DNA from: SZUA-378 sp036652815
Lineage (GTDB): Bacteria > Bacillota > Clostridia > Lachnospirales > Lachnospiraceae
Direction: 5' to 3'
DNA length: 64,000 nucleotides
Assembly: GCA_036652815.1 (NCBI GenBank)
Contig: JAVVVE010000008.1
Coordinates: 1 to 64,000, forward strand
In this document: piece by piece, positions 15,127-24,098 of the stretch
Layout: the number at the start of each line of letters is the position of its first letter
Numbering within the stretch: position 1 is the first letter of the stretch
Notes under the pieces: generated by a model
What the model saw: the letters and a program-made list of their open reading frames with translations, nothing else
Told to the model about the DNA's origin: nothing
The model's database searches: none
Position numbers and translations under genes: made by a program

Positions 15127-16011
15127 TTAGTTCTCCTTTATCTCATAAGCTCTCGCAGCAACTCCATGCATACCGGCCGTATTGCCAAGAACTGCCTGCC
15201 TTAGTATCACATCTCGATAACTTTCCATGATATGAGTATAAAGGATATTCCTTAATTTATCCAGTATATATTTCTGTTTCATAACACCACCTCCCAAAAT
15301 AATACAAGGTGGATTAAAGATATGGATGAGTGTAGACAATCCATACGCAACCTCTGTAATCCATGCATCTACCACTTGACGAACTTCTTCCTGCTCTATT
15401 CTGTCAAAGATGATCCTGCCATCCGTAAGCGTCTGATCAAGTTCTTTTGCATTGCGTACCAAGGCTGTCGTAGAAGCATATTGTTCATAACACCCACTGA
15501 AAATATCTTCCTCCGGGGTGCGTTTAGATGCATGTACGATGATTCCACCAAATTCTCCTGCCGAGAATTGATGTCCCGTATAAATCTTTTTTTTCATAAC
15601 AATGGCTCCGCCAACGCCTGTTCCATAAGTCAGACACAGAAAATCGTCGAAGTCTTGCCCTGCACCATAATAAGCTTCCCCTATAGCCGCTGCATTCACA
15701 TCATTCTCAACAACAACCGGCACACCGAACTCTTTTTCCAATATTTTTTTGACTTCCATACCGGTATATCCGGGAATATTAGAATTAGCATAACGAATGG
15801 TTCCTGTTACAGAATTAACTTGTCCCGCAGTACTGATACCGATTCTATCAAAGCCGGCATATTGATGGATAATCTCTTTTGCTTTATCCATCACATGTCT
15901 TCCGCCTAAAAAAGCCTCTGTGTCAGTTTCCATTATATTGCTTAATACTCCGTCTATGAATTCCCCTGCCTTGATAGAGGTTCCTCCGATATCCAGTGTA
16001 ACAATCTTCAT
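15127..16011 (-). CDS. nanK: ROK-family kinase, probable N-acetylmannosamine kinase
   Basis: The 294-residue cytoplasmic sugar kinase has the ATP-binding DIGGTSIKAG at the start, catalytic-region VENDVNAAAIGEAYYGAG and GTGVGGAIV. The ROK zinc motif CxCGxxGCxE is reduced to SGCYEQYAS, keeping one Cys. ManNAc kinase is assigned from the operon, which holds nanE (epimerase) and nanA (lyase) and otherwise lacks the kinase step; glucokinase would be the alternative. The start is at MKIVTLDIGG, because GAGGT lies 6 bases before it. Confidence 0.85.
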   Translation of the reverse strand: MKIVTLDIGGTSIKAGEFIDGVLSNIMETDTEAFLGGRHVMDKAKEIIHQYAGFDRIGISTAGQVNSVTGTIRYANSNIPGYTGMEVKKILEKEFGVPVVVENDVNAAAIGEAYYGAGQDFDDFLCLTYGTGVGGAIVMKKKIYTGHQFSAGEFGGIIVHASKRTPEEDIFSGCYEQYASTTALVRNAKELDQTLTDGRIIFDRIEQEEVRQVVDAWITEVAYGLSTLIHIFNPPCIILGGGVMKQKYILDKLRNILYTHIMESYRDVILRQAVLGNTAGMHGVAARAYEIKEN

Positions 16012-16042
16012 AGGCTTACCTCGCATTTGTAATGCATATTCT

Positions 16043-16498
16043 CTATGCTTCTACCGCTACTTTTACAACACATTTGTGGAGATGTTTTTCTGTTCCGGCA
16101 GCAATCCCCGGTTTGTGAGGTTCCCCTTCCATACAGATCACAAAACGCCCCGGTCCCATACGACAGGAAACCGCTTCTTCTACCGTTACAAATCCACAGT
16201 CACTTGTCTCTTGATAAGGTCCTACCACCGAGATACAGTCTGATCCCAATTGAATCACCTCTGTGCCTATGATATCTATCTGAATATCCATATATTTTTT
16301 ATGCACTTCAAATTGAAGCGAGTCTTCCTCTTTGGCTTCTGCATCCATCACATTCACAAATACATGTTCTCCATCAATTTGTGTTCTTCCTATTGGCAAA
16401 GCTGATAGTTCTGTTCTTTGTATGTATGCAATCGCCTTATCTAAATATGAGGAGATTCCCTGATAGCGATCTATATTGCTTATTTTATCATATATCAT
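16043..16498 (-). CDS. YhcH/NanQ-like N-acetylneuraminate anomerase
   Basis: This 151-residue YhcH/YjgK/YiaL cupin-like protein has conserved features HKKYMDIQIDIIGTE, FVICMEGEPHKPGIA and a C-terminal KHLHKCVVKV, with metal-binding histidines and glutamates. NanQ in E. coli opens or equilibrates the α/β anomers of Neu5Ac so the lyase can use it. The gene overlaps the permease upstream by four bases (ATGA), showing tight coupling. Confidence 0.85.
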   Translation of the reverse strand: MIYDKISNIDRYQGISSYLDKAIAYIQRTELSALPIGRTQIDGEHVFVNVMDAEAKEEDSLQFEVHKKYMDIQIDIIGTEVIQLGSDCISVVGPYQETSDCGFVTVEEAVSCRMGPGRFVICMEGEPHKPGIAAGTEKHLHKCVVKVAVEA

Positions 16499-17325
16499 CC
16501 TTTTACCGCTCCCATCGTAATACCCTGTGTGAAAGATTTCTGGAATATCAAGAACACAGCTACAATCGGAATCGCCGCCAATGCAGCTCCTGCCATAATC
16601 AAGCCATAATTGGTAGATAACTCTGCCTGCATCGTCGCAACACCTAAGGATATCGTAAGCTTGCTTCTGGAAGATAGCATAACCAACTGCATAAAGTAAT
16701 CATTCCATGTATTAATAAAAGTAAAGATGGCTAACGCTGCGAATCCCGGTTTAATAATAGGAAATGCAATATTGGTAAAAGTCTTAAGCTCGTTACAGCC
16801 ATCGATTCTAGCCGATTCCAATAATTCCACCGGAATGTTCTCACTGAACTGTTTCATCAGGAATACACCAAACGGCCAGCCAATCAAAGGTAAAATAACG
16901 GCTAACATCGTATCATGAATCCCCATCCAGCTTATCATACTAACCAGTGGAACCAAAATAACTTGTTTTGGTAACGCCATTGCTACAATAAAAAGACTAA
17001 ACAATATTTTTTGTCCATAAAACCTTTTTTTTGCCAACGCATAACCTGCCAGTGAAGAAGTAACACATACAGCCAGCATCGTAATAAGTGCTATTAAGAT
17101 ACTGTTTAATAACCATTGTCCTGCCGGATTCTGTACCAGCAATTTACGGAACTGCTCTATCGTTGGTTCGGTTGGAAACCATTGTGGTGGAATCTTAATC
17201 GCCGCTGCCTGTGACTTAAACGCACCTGTCACAATCCAATAAAAAGGGAATACAAAGATAACTGTTAAAAGACTTAAAACCGTCATTGATATTACACTAA
17301 ATGGTGTTATTTTTTTCTTAGTCAT
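16495..17325 (-). CDS. carbohydrate ABC transporter permease (MalG type)
   Basis: The 276-residue inner-membrane permease has six predicted segments and the EAA loop that docks to the ATPase (SARIDGCNELKTFTNIAFPIIKPG). The start is taken at MTKKK, with AGAGGGG upstream, and not at the ATG six bases earlier. With the MalF-type partner and binding protein it forms a CUT1 importer, here presumably for sialic acid. No ATPase gene is present, so a shared MsmK-like ATPase elsewhere must energise it. Confidence 0.92.
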   Translation of the reverse strand: MTKKKITPFSVISMTVLSLLTVIFVFPFYWIVTGAFKSQAAAIKIPPQWFPTEPTIEQFRKLLVQNPAGQWLLNSILIALITMLAVCVTSSLAGYALAKKRFYGQKILFSLFIVAMALPKQVILVPLVSMISWMGIHDTMLAVILPLIGWPFGVFLMKQFSENIPVELLESARIDGCNELKTFTNIAFPIIKPGFAALAIFTFINTWNDYFMQLVMLSSRSKLTISLGVATMQAELSTNYGLIMAGAALAAIPIVAVFLIFQKSFTQGITMGAVKG

Positions 17326-17340
17326 GCTCATTCCCCTCTC

Positions 17341-18231
17341 CTAATATTCTACGTCACTGCCGAGTGCTTTAAACTGTATCACACTAATCAGTCCAATGAT
17401 AATTGCCAAGAAAACACCCATCGCATTGGCATATCCATATTCGGACAGCTTAAACGCTTTTTCATACAGATAATACATAATCGTTGTTGTGGAGAAGTTT
17501 GGCCCTCCTGATGTCAACAACTGAATGAGTGAGAAACATTGAAACGAGTTAATCGTTGTAATAACTACAATATAAAGAGTAGTCGGTAATAAACTTGGCC
17601 ATTTTATCTTCCAGAACACCTGAAATTTATTAGCGCCATCTACTTCTGAAGCTTCTACCAGGGATTTATCAATATTACCCATGGATGCTATATAGAGTAT
17701 GATTGGCTGACCGACTGCTGTTGTCAATAAGATAATGATAATCGCTATCAACGCATACTTCTTATCTCCCAACCACATAATATTCTCATCAATAATGCCC
17801 CCTGCCTTCAATACATAGTTCATGATACCTGACAGCGGATCATAAATCCATTTCCATACCACAGTAACTGCTACGGTACCTGTTACTACCGGTAAGAAAA
17901 ATACACATCTGAAAAAAGATCTTGTAAACGCATTTTTCTCATAAGTCTGTGAAGATACAAACAAGGCAAATGCAACAACAATTGGAACAGAACCTACTAC
18001 AATCAACAACGTATTGCGAAGTGATTTCATAAATGTATCATCTTGGAACATATTAATATAATTATCGAGTCCGATAAAAGTAAATTCTTTCATGGTGTAT
18101 TTAAAGAAACTGGTAAATACTCCCATCCCCATCGGTATCAATACAAATAAAATGAAGAAAAATAATGCCGGAGCCAAAAAACAATAGGATACTATCGTTT
18201 CTCTCATTTTTAACTTATTTGCTCTTTTCAT
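17341..18231 (-). CDS. carbohydrate ABC transporter permease (MalF/UgpA type)
   Basis: The 296-residue protein has six membrane segments and the EAA motif EASEVDGANKFQVFWKIKWP. It heterodimerises with the product of the next gene, 15 bases downstream. It follows the binding-protein gene across a hairpin and a hexamer repeat, an arrangement that usually lets the binding protein be made in excess of the permeases. Confidence 0.92.
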   Translation of the reverse strand: MKRANKLKMRETIVSYCFLAPALFFFILFVLIPMGMGVFTSFFKYTMKEFTFIGLDNYINMFQDDTFMKSLRNTLLIVVGSVPIVVAFALFVSSQTYEKNAFTRSFFRCVFFLPVVTGTVAVTVVWKWIYDPLSGIMNYVLKAGGIIDENIMWLGDKKYALIAIIIILLTTAVGQPIILYIASMGNIDKSLVEASEVDGANKFQVFWKIKWPSLLPTTLYIVVITTINSFQCFSLIQLLTSGGPNFSTTTIMYYLYEKAFKLSEYGYANAMGVFLAIIIGLISVIQFKALGSDVEY

Positions 18232-18269
18232 AGTGATATCCTTGCCCCTTTCAAACTATCTTTATAAAA

Positions 18270-18313
18270 AAGGTGCTACACTCGTGATTACGAGAATCCC
18301 AGTGTAACACCTT
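18270..18313 (-). terminator. attenuating hairpin between binding protein and permeases
   Basis: AAGGTG/CACCTT and TACACT/AGTGTA pair, with an inner CTCGT-GATT-ACGAG hairpin. On the minus strand the hairpin runs into TTTTTTAT. It probably stabilises the upstream mRNA and lowers permease expression relative to the binding protein. Confidence 0.7.
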
Positions 18314-18315
18314 CC

Positions 18316-18354
18316 CTATCTATATCTATATCTATATCTATATCTATATCTATG
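18316..18354. repeat. hexanucleotide tandem repeat (TATATC)n
   Basis: About six uninterrupted TATATC units lie between the binding-protein stop codon (18357) and the attenuating hairpin (18313). Copy number could vary by slippage. Confidence 0.9.
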
Positions 18355-18356
18355 AT

Positions 18357-19730
18357 TTATTTCGCAATAGAGGCATCAGCCTGTTTTACAAATCCGTCTG
18401 CTGCTTCTTGTGGTGTAGAATCACCATTCATAACTGCCTGTAGCATTGGGAACCAATAAGTTCTCATCTCAGCAAAACCATCGATGGTATTGTAGTATGG
18501 TGAGTAGTAGCTGGTCCATGATGCTAATTCTGTCATTCTGTCATTCTTGTATAAGTCACCAAAGGAAGTACGAACCGGGAAAGAACCTGTTCTTACAACA
18601 TCTTTAGGGCCCCATTCTTTGTCATCACAAACGAATTGAATGAATTTCTTAGAAGCTGCAATCTTATTTGCATCGCCATTATCAAAGATACAGAAACCGT
18701 TTACTAAGTACTCTAATGCCGGTTCGCCATCATCTGATGGGAATGGTACTTCAACATATTCTACTTTGCTGACGTCTAATAATGCTTTCTGGGTATCCGG
18801 TTGTGCAGGAGACCATAATAAGGTAAAGGAAGTCTGTCCGTTTGCAAAGTTCTGGATATCGTCACCGCCATTGTATGCGGAGCCATTCATCAATGTGCCT
18901 GCATCTGCTTGTTTTTGGATATAATCAAGTGCTTTTACACCGTTTTCGTCATTTACTGTGTATTTTGTTACACCTTCATCTGTAATAGAACCACTGTATA
19001 GGTTAGAGAAGAATGCTCTTGTTCCTTGATCTCCACCCTGTCCACTACAGAATACAGAACCAGGATTGTATCCTTTGTCTTTTAATGCTGTAATAACTTT
19101 TGTGAAGTCGTCTGTGGTCCAGCCCTTCTTTACAAGATCTGCAACGCCTGCGTCTTCTAACATAGCTTTGTTAAGTGCCATATAGAAAGGTGCTGAACTG
19201 ATTGGATACATGTAAGGAGTATCTCCTGCTTTACAAGACTGTAATAATTGATCGTTGTTGACATCATTTACAAATTCATCTGTAAACATATCACTTAAAT
19301 CAGCTAATTTGCCGCTCTTTCCGTAAGTAATGATACGTCCCGGTGCATCAAATAAAATATCACCGATGGTACCGCCTTCAATTGCTGCAATAATCTTCTC
19401 AGGTCCTGATGTAAAGTCGATGGTCTCTAACTTCACTGTGATACCAGGGTTAGCTGCTTCGAAGGCGTCAATAATGCTTTGCTCATAAGTGCCAGGAGCC
19501 GCATCTGCTGTCTCTTGTGTGAAAGTAGGGAATGCCCACCATGTAATCTCTGCTTCGAGTGCTTCTGCTGTGTCTGTAGCTGCTTCTGTTGCCGGTGCTT
19601 CTTCTGCTGCTGCTTCCGTTGCCGGTGCTGCACTCTCAGCTGGTGCTGCTGTGTCTGCTTTGCTTCCGCAAGCTGTCATGGATAATACCATAACCGATGC
19701 GAGTAAAACTGATAATACTTTTCTCTTCAT
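18357..19730 (-). CDS. extracellular solute-binding lipoprotein of the sialic acid importer
   Basis: The 457-residue family 1 binding protein has a lipoprotein signal peptide with lipobox (LSMTACGSK, Cys21), then an Ala/Glu/Thr-rich linker (about 25-60) and a two-lobe binding fold. It would be anchored outside the membrane and deliver the sugar to the CUT1 permeases. Ligand is inferred to be Neu5Ac or a derivative from the surrounding nan genes. A perfect palindrome lies just upstream (19759-19773). The ribosome binding site is AAGGAGGAAG. Confidence 0.9.
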   Translation of the reverse strand: MKRKVLSVLLASVMVLSMTACGSKADTAAPAESAAPATEAAAEEAPATEAATDTAEALEAEITWWAFPTFTQETADAAPGTYEQSIIDAFEAANPGITVKLETIDFTSGPEKIIAAIEGGTIGDILFDAPGRIITYGKSGKLADLSDMFTDEFVNDVNNDQLLQSCKAGDTPYMYPISSAPFYMALNKAMLEDAGVADLVKKGWTTDDFTKVITALKDKGYNPGSVFCSGQGGDQGTRAFFSNLYSGSITDEGVTKYTVNDENGVKALDYIQKQADAGTLMNGSAYNGGDDIQNFANGQTSFTLLWSPAQPDTQKALLDVSKVEYVEVPFPSDDGEPALEYLVNGFCIFDNGDANKIAASKKFIQFVCDDKEWGPKDVVRTGSFPVRTSFGDLYKNDRMTELASWTSYYSPYYNTIDGFAEMRTYWFPMLQAVMNGDSTPQEAADGFVKQADASIAK

Positions 19731-19758
19731 ATCTTCTTCCTCCTTATTTTATCAACAA

Positions 19759-19773
19759 TTAGCACTGTGCTAA
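19759..19773. promoter_or_regulatory. palindrome TTAGCACTGTGCTAA between nanE and the binding-protein gene
   Basis: This is a perfect 15-bp palindrome with a central T, 28 bases before the binding-protein start. It may be an operator or an mRNA hairpin in the operon. Which protein would bind cannot be told. Confidence 0.4.
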
Positions 19774-19807
19774 CTATTATCATGATTAAGCTGTGAGTAT
19801 CTGTGTA

Positions 19808-20497
19808 TCACTCACAAATGGCCTCTACGTATCTACGCGTAATATCCATCGGTCTCGTAATAGCACTGCCGACCACCGCTGCAAATACCCCTGTGTCTAA
19901 TGCCTTTTTTAAATCTTCCGGAGACCAGATGCCGCCTTCCGCAATAACCGGTTTCCCACTTTGTTCTACAAGCGTCTTCATCATCTCAAAATTAGGAAGC
20001 TTGGTTCCCTTTGTATAATCCGTATAACCGCTCATGGTAGTACCGATAAAATCAAATCCAAGTTCAGCCGCATGTAAGCCTTCTTCTATAGAAGAACAAT
20101 CAGCCATAAACAATTGTTCCGGATACTTCTGTCTTACTTCTCCAAAAAATTCATCTAAGGTAACTCCATTATGTCTGATTCTTTTCGTCGCATCTGTCGC
20201 AATAATCTCAACACCACATTGAACCAAAGCGTCTATCTCTGACATGGTCGGTGTAATATATACATTATTACTTCCATATACCTGTTTTATAATACCGATA
20301 ATCGGAAGATCTACTGTTTTTCTGATTTCAGTTATGTCTTCAACCGTATTGGCACGGATACCTGCTGCTCCGCCAAGCATAGCTGCATATGCCATACGTG
20401 ACATAATATAGGAACTGTAAAGTGGTTCCTCTTTCAATGCCTGACAAGACACGATTAATTTTCCATGAATTTGATCCATGATTTCTTGTTTCGTCAT
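19808..20497 (-). CDS. nanE: N-acetylmannosamine-6-phosphate 2-epimerase
   Basis: The 229-residue (βα)8-barrel enzyme converts ManNAc-6-P to GlcNAc-6-P. Family motifs include LIVSCQALKEEPL, GGAAGIRANTVEDI, IIATDATKRIRHNG and VIAEGGIWSPEDLKKALDTG (phosphate-binding end). The ATG at 20497 (MTKQEIMDQ) is preferred to the GTG nine bases earlier because AAGGTGG precedes it. It is the first gene of the minus-strand nan operon, divergent from nanA. Confidence 0.93.
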   Translation of the reverse strand: MTKQEIMDQIHGKLIVSCQALKEEPLYSSYIMSRMAYAAMLGGAAGIRANTVEDITEIRKTVDLPIIGIIKQVYGSNNVYITPTMSEIDALVQCGVEIIATDATKRIRHNGVTLDEFFGEVRQKYPEQLFMADCSSIEEGLHAAELGFDFIGTTMSGYTDYTKGTKLPNFEMMKTLVEQSGKPVIAEGGIWSPEDLKKALDTGVFAAVVGSAITRPMDITRRYVEAICE

Positions 20498-20536
20498 GAT
20501 CTCCACCTTCCCGCAAGTGATTTCCCTGCCTTATAA

Positions 20537-20554
20537 ATACAATTGCTTTTGTAT
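20537..20554. promoter_or_regulatory. inverted repeat in the nanE-nanA divergent promoter region
   Basis: ATACAA (20537-20542) and TTGTAT (20549-20554) flank TTGCTT within the 220-bp AT-rich region between the two starts. It is a candidate operator for the RpiR regulator encoded in the operon. The assignment rests on position only. Confidence 0.35.
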
Positions 20555-20717
20555 AAATAGACTATATCACACTCGGGTATTTTTTTCAATATAAATTTTA
20601 AAAAAGATATTTTTCCTTTTTTGATTGTTTTTTTTAGGTATTAGTGATATTATGTTTTAGGAAATAGTAACTGTATTATCCATAATAACTAAATATAGAA
20701 AGAAAGAGGTAAATAAA

Positions 20718-21635
20718 ATGTCAAAGTACGATGTATCTCGTTTTAAAGAAGTAACCGTAGCACTCAATACTCCTTTTAAAGCAAATGGAGACTTGAATCT
20801 CGAAGCCAGTAAAAAATTAGTCCGCTACTATATTAATAAGGGTGTAAAAAGTCTCTATGTATGTGGCAGTACAGGAGAAGGTTTTCTATTAGATAATGAA
20901 GAGCGTAAGAATCTGGTAGAAGCAGTGACTGCTGAAGCCAACGGTGATATGAATATTATCGTTCACGTTGGATGTGCTTCCACACGTCATGCCGCAGACC
21001 TTGCAAAGCATGCTGAACAGGCAGGTGCCAATGCTACTTCCGCTGTTCCATGTGTCTACTATCATCTGGGCGAAGAAAGTGTTTACAGACACTGGAGCGA
21101 GATTACCGAAGCTGCTGACTTACCATTCTTTATCTATAATATCCCACAATTGACCAGCTTTAACTTATCGATGGACTTGTTCAATCGTATGCTTAAGAAT
21201 GACCGCGTTGCCGGTGTAAAATGTTCCTCAGACCCATGCCATGATATCTTAAGATTTAAGCAGGCCGGTGGTAAAGACTTCATCGTATTTAATGGTCCTG
21301 ATGAACAATTCTTAGCCGGCAGATTGATGGGTGCAGATGCTGCGATTGGTGGTACCTATGGTGCTATGCCTGAGCTTTATCTTAAAATAGAAGAACTGAT
21401 CCGCAAAGGAGATATCGCTGCTGCACAGAAGATGCAGGTTATCATTACCATGTTCATCTACCGTTTATGTTCTTTCCCATCTATGTATGGTGCTTGCAAG
21501 ACTATTATCCGTATGGACGGTGTTGACATCGGTGATCCAAGATTACCTTTCTTACCTGTTGATGAAAAAGACCCTGAGATTATTAAGCTCTATCACGATA
21601 TTCGCAAAGCTGTTGAAGATACCAGAGATCTGTAA
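20718..21635 (+). CDS. nanA: N-acetylneuraminate lyase
   Basis: The 305-residue DapA-superfamily barrel cleaves Neu5Ac to ManNAc and pyruvate. Visible features are the pyruvate-binding CGSTGEGFLL, the catalytic Tyr in FFIYNIPQLTSF and the Schiff-base Lys in VAGVKCSSDP, followed by FNGPDEQFLAG. These match lyases of the NanA group more than dihydrodipicolinate synthase, and the nan context agrees. The ribosome binding site is AAAGAGG. Confidence 0.93.
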   Translation: MSKYDVSRFKEVTVALNTPFKANGDLNLEASKKLVRYYINKGVKSLYVCGSTGEGFLLDNEERKNLVEAVTAEANGDMNIIVHVGCASTRHAADLAKHAEQAGANATSAVPCVYYHLGEESVYRHWSEITEAADLPFFIYNIPQLTSFNLSMDLFNRMLKNDRVAGVKCSSDPCHDILRFKQAGGKDFIVFNGPDEQFLAGRLMGADAAIGGTYGAMPELYLKIEELIRKGDIAAAQKMQVIITMFIYRLCSFPSMYGACKTIIRMDGVDIGDPRLPFLPVDEKDPEIIKLYHDIRKAVEDTRDL

Positions 21636-21662
21636 TCTATTAGAATGATGGAGTATGCTGCT

Positions 21663-22301
21663 ATGAAAAAGACCATTGTATGCTTTGGTGATTCCAATAC
21701 ACATGGATATTGTTCTGCCAATAATGGACGTTTTAGCGAAGAAGAACGCTGGCCCTGCCTCTTAGAGCAATACCTTGGAGAACAGTATCATGTCCTGGAA
21801 GAAGGATTAAGCGGACGAACAACCGTTTTTGACGATCCCTTATATGAAGGTCTGAGCGGTTTGTCCTTTCTCTTTCCATGTCTGATGACACATGAACCCG
21901 TAGATCTATTGATTCTTATGCTGGGAACCAATGATGTGAAAGCCAGATTTGCAGCCAATGCCTCGAATATCGCAAAAGGACTGGAGCGACTCGTCCAAAA
22001 AGCGATCACTACCGATGCCTGGCGTGATAAACCCCGGATTCTGATTATTACACCTGCACCTATCGATGCAGCTTATGAGACTACGATGGTATGTGGCGAG
22101 ATGGGACAAGGATGTGCAGAGAAATCACAGGAATTGGCACCCTTCTATCAGGAAGTTGCCGAAAGACTGGGCTGCCTTTATCTGGATGCCGGCTCAATAG
22201 ACGGCATCCGTATGCACCCCAATGACTATATGCATCTTGACCAAGAGAGTCATCGATTATTAGCCAAAAGATTAGCTGATCTTATCTCCACTCAATTGTG
22301 A
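21663..22301 (+). CDS. SGNH-family esterase, possible sialate O-acetylesterase
   Basis: This 212-residue cytoplasmic SGNH hydrolase shows all four blocks: FGDSNTHGY (nucleophile Ser), EEGLSGRTT (Gly), LGTNDVK (Asn) and HPNDYMHLD (Asp/His). The start is placed at MKKTIVCFG, because GGAG lies 9 bases upstream. It follows nanA by 27 bases and probably removes O-acetyl groups from imported sialic acids, an inference from operon position. Its 3' end overlaps the convergent kinase gene by 30 bases. Confidence 0.85.
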   Translation: MKKTIVCFGDSNTHGYCSANNGRFSEEERWPCLLEQYLGEQYHVLEEGLSGRTTVFDDPLYEGLSGLSFLFPCLMTHEPVDLLILMLGTNDVKARFAANASNIAKGLERLVQKAITTDAWRDKPRILIITPAPIDAAYETTMVCGEMGQGCAEKSQELAPFYQEVAERLGCLYLDAGSIDGIRMHPNDYMHLDQESHRLLAKRLADLISTQL

Positions 22302-23255
22302 AGCAAGGAGATTCCGAATCTCAGATAAGAAAGGAATCGCAGGAATACCACCACGTTTTTCTACACATAAACCGGCTGTTGCATTGCCAAATCTGGCAAA
22401 GGCGACAGCCTCTTTTAATGTGACAGCCTTAGGTGATTTGCCACTCTCCAGCAGACTATATAAGAATCCTCCCCAAAAAGAATCTCCTGCCCCTGTGGTA
22501 TCTACTACCCGGCTTTTAAATCCGGGCACCAGCATGCCACCTTCTGCACAAGCTACATATGCACCTTGCGCACCCAGTGTCACTGCGACGAGAGATACTC
22601 CGTCTTGCATCAGTGCCTGGGCTGCCTGTTTTGGATCTTTTATCCCGGTCAGCAGTTCTGTCTCTTCATCAGACATCTTCATCACATCAACATAAGGAAT
22701 CACTGCCCGCATCTCCTTGATCGCTTCTTGCTCACTGTCCCATAGCGGTGCTCTGTAATTGGGATCATAGGATATCAAGATATGCTGATCTCTCGCGATC
22801 TGTAATGCTCGAAACGTTGCCGCCCTGCTAGGTTCTGCCGTCAGCGACAGCGAGCCCACATGCAGGATACGGCTCTCCTCTATCTTACTGCGATGTTGCT
22901 CTACTTCTTCTGCTGTCAGCATCGTGTCTGCTCCCGGTTTTCTGGCAAAAGAAAAAGTTCTGTCACCACTGTCACTTAATGCTACAAAGGCAAGTGTCGT
23001 AAACACCTGTGGGTCAATTAGCAATCCGGTGCAATCAATACCCACTTTCTTCAAAGTCTCCTGTAGGAAAATGCCATGCATGTCATCTCCTACTTTTCCT
23101 ATCATAGCCGTTTTTAATCCGCAATTGGCTAATGCAGTCAATACATTTGCAGGTGCTCCACCCGGATTTTGTTCAAATAATCGTTGCCCGGATTGTGATA
23201 ATCCGCTTGGTGTGAAATCAATCAACACCTCTCCCAATGCTGTTACATCAAACAT
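22272..23255 (-). CDS. PfkB-family sugar kinase (fructokinase-like)
   Basis: The 327-residue ribokinase-fold enzyme has the sugar-binding GGAPANVL (about 32-39), the ATP-site LVAVTLGAQGAYV and the catalytic DTTGAGDSFWGGFLYSL. The substrate is most like fructose by family resemblance. Its relation to sialic acid use is unclear, since it converges on the nanA-esterase pair. A strong AGGAGG lies 6 bases upstream. The ECF permease gene ends 15 bases before it, so it may be the end of the ECF transcript. Confidence 0.85.
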   Translation of the reverse strand: MFDVTALGEVLIDFTPSGLSQSGQRLFEQNPGGAPANVLTALANCGLKTAMIGKVGDDMHGIFLQETLKKVGIDCTGLLIDPQVFTTLAFVALSDSGDRTFSFARKPGADTMLTAEEVEQHRSKIEESRILHVGSLSLTAEPSRAATFRALQIARDQHILISYDPNYRAPLWDSEQEAIKEMRAVIPYVDVMKMSDEETELLTGIKDPKQAAQALMQDGVSLVAVTLGAQGAYVACAEGGMLVPGFKSRVVDTTGAGDSFWGGFLYSLLESGKSPKAVTLKEAVAFARFGNATAGLCVEKRGGIPAIPFLSEIRNLLASQLSGDKIS

Positions 23256-23270
23256 GTTTTTCCTCCTGAT

Positions 23271-24098
23271 TTATAAAAATGGATTATAGAATCTGCTGCC
23301 ATTTTGAAAAGTAATCCATAAAGAGCCTGCTAAAAGCAGGATACCGACTAGCACTGCCGCATAATCAAAGCCTGTAAATTTACGTTCCACGATCCAGGTT
23401 CTCTTCTTCATCTTACCAAAACCTCTTAGTTCCATTGCATTCGAGATAACTTCGATACGCTGTAAACTGGCAAGTACCAGCGGAAATAATATAGCCGCCG
23501 AATTCTTCAAGCGTTCAAACAGCTTGTCCTTACTGCTCAAATCAATCCCACGTGCCTGCTGTGCCTGCGATATCTCGTGATAATCTCTCTGCACATCCGG
23601 CACATAACGAAGTGCAATGGCCACCGCATATCCCGCTCTATAGCTGACCCCTACCTTAGCAAGACTGGCTGCAAACTCGCTCGGATTGGTTGCCATAATA
23701 AATAATAAAGCAATCGGAATCACTGCCATATATTTCATGGTAAAATTAAACATATAAAACAATTGTTCTGCCGTTACCGTGTAGCGCCAAAATAAATGAA
23801 CGATAACATGACGCGTCCCGTAGATGGCAACTCCTTGTTCCGGCGAAAACACAAACAGCCCAATCACATTAACTGCCATTAAAACAAACATAAAGATTAA
23901 AGCAAAGCGTATCTCACACCACTTCAGTTTAGAACTATAGAAGAGAACGGCACCGATCACAAATAGCGTAATCAATACTCTGGTATCATAAGTAAACATC
24001 GCTGCAATGCTCCACAGCAGAAAAAAGATCAGTTTCGTAGTTCCTGTTAATTTATGAATCATAGAATTACGCTCAATATAAGAAAGAACTGCTGCCAT
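23271..24098 (-). CDS. ecfT: ECF transporter transmembrane component (EcfT)
   Basis: The 275-residue membrane protein couples the ECF ATPases to the S component. It has about five or six segments and the two coupling-helix motifs ARG (QAQQARGIDLSS) and RGFG (AMELRGFGKM). Its start overlaps the ATPase stop by one base (TAATG). Confidence 0.9.
   Translation of the reverse strand: MAAVLSYIERNSMIHKLTGTTKLIFFLLWSIAAMFTYDTRVLITLFVIGAVLFYSSKLKWCEIRFALIFMFVLMAVNVIGLFVFSPEQGVAIYGTRHVIVHLFWRYTVTAEQLFYMFNFTMKYMAVIPIALLFIMATNPSEFAASLAKVGVSYRAGYAVAIALRYVPDVQRDYHEISQAQQARGIDLSSKDKLFERLKNSAAILFPLVLASLQRIEVISNAMELRGFGKMKKRTWIVERKFTGFDYAAVLVGILLLAGSLWITFQNGSRFYNPFL

Noticed and set aside
19759..19773. CIRCE element for HrcA
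   Set aside because: The half-sites resemble TTAGCAC and GTGCTAA, but the 9-base spacer and the outer bases of TTAGCACTC-N9-GAGTGCTAA are missing.
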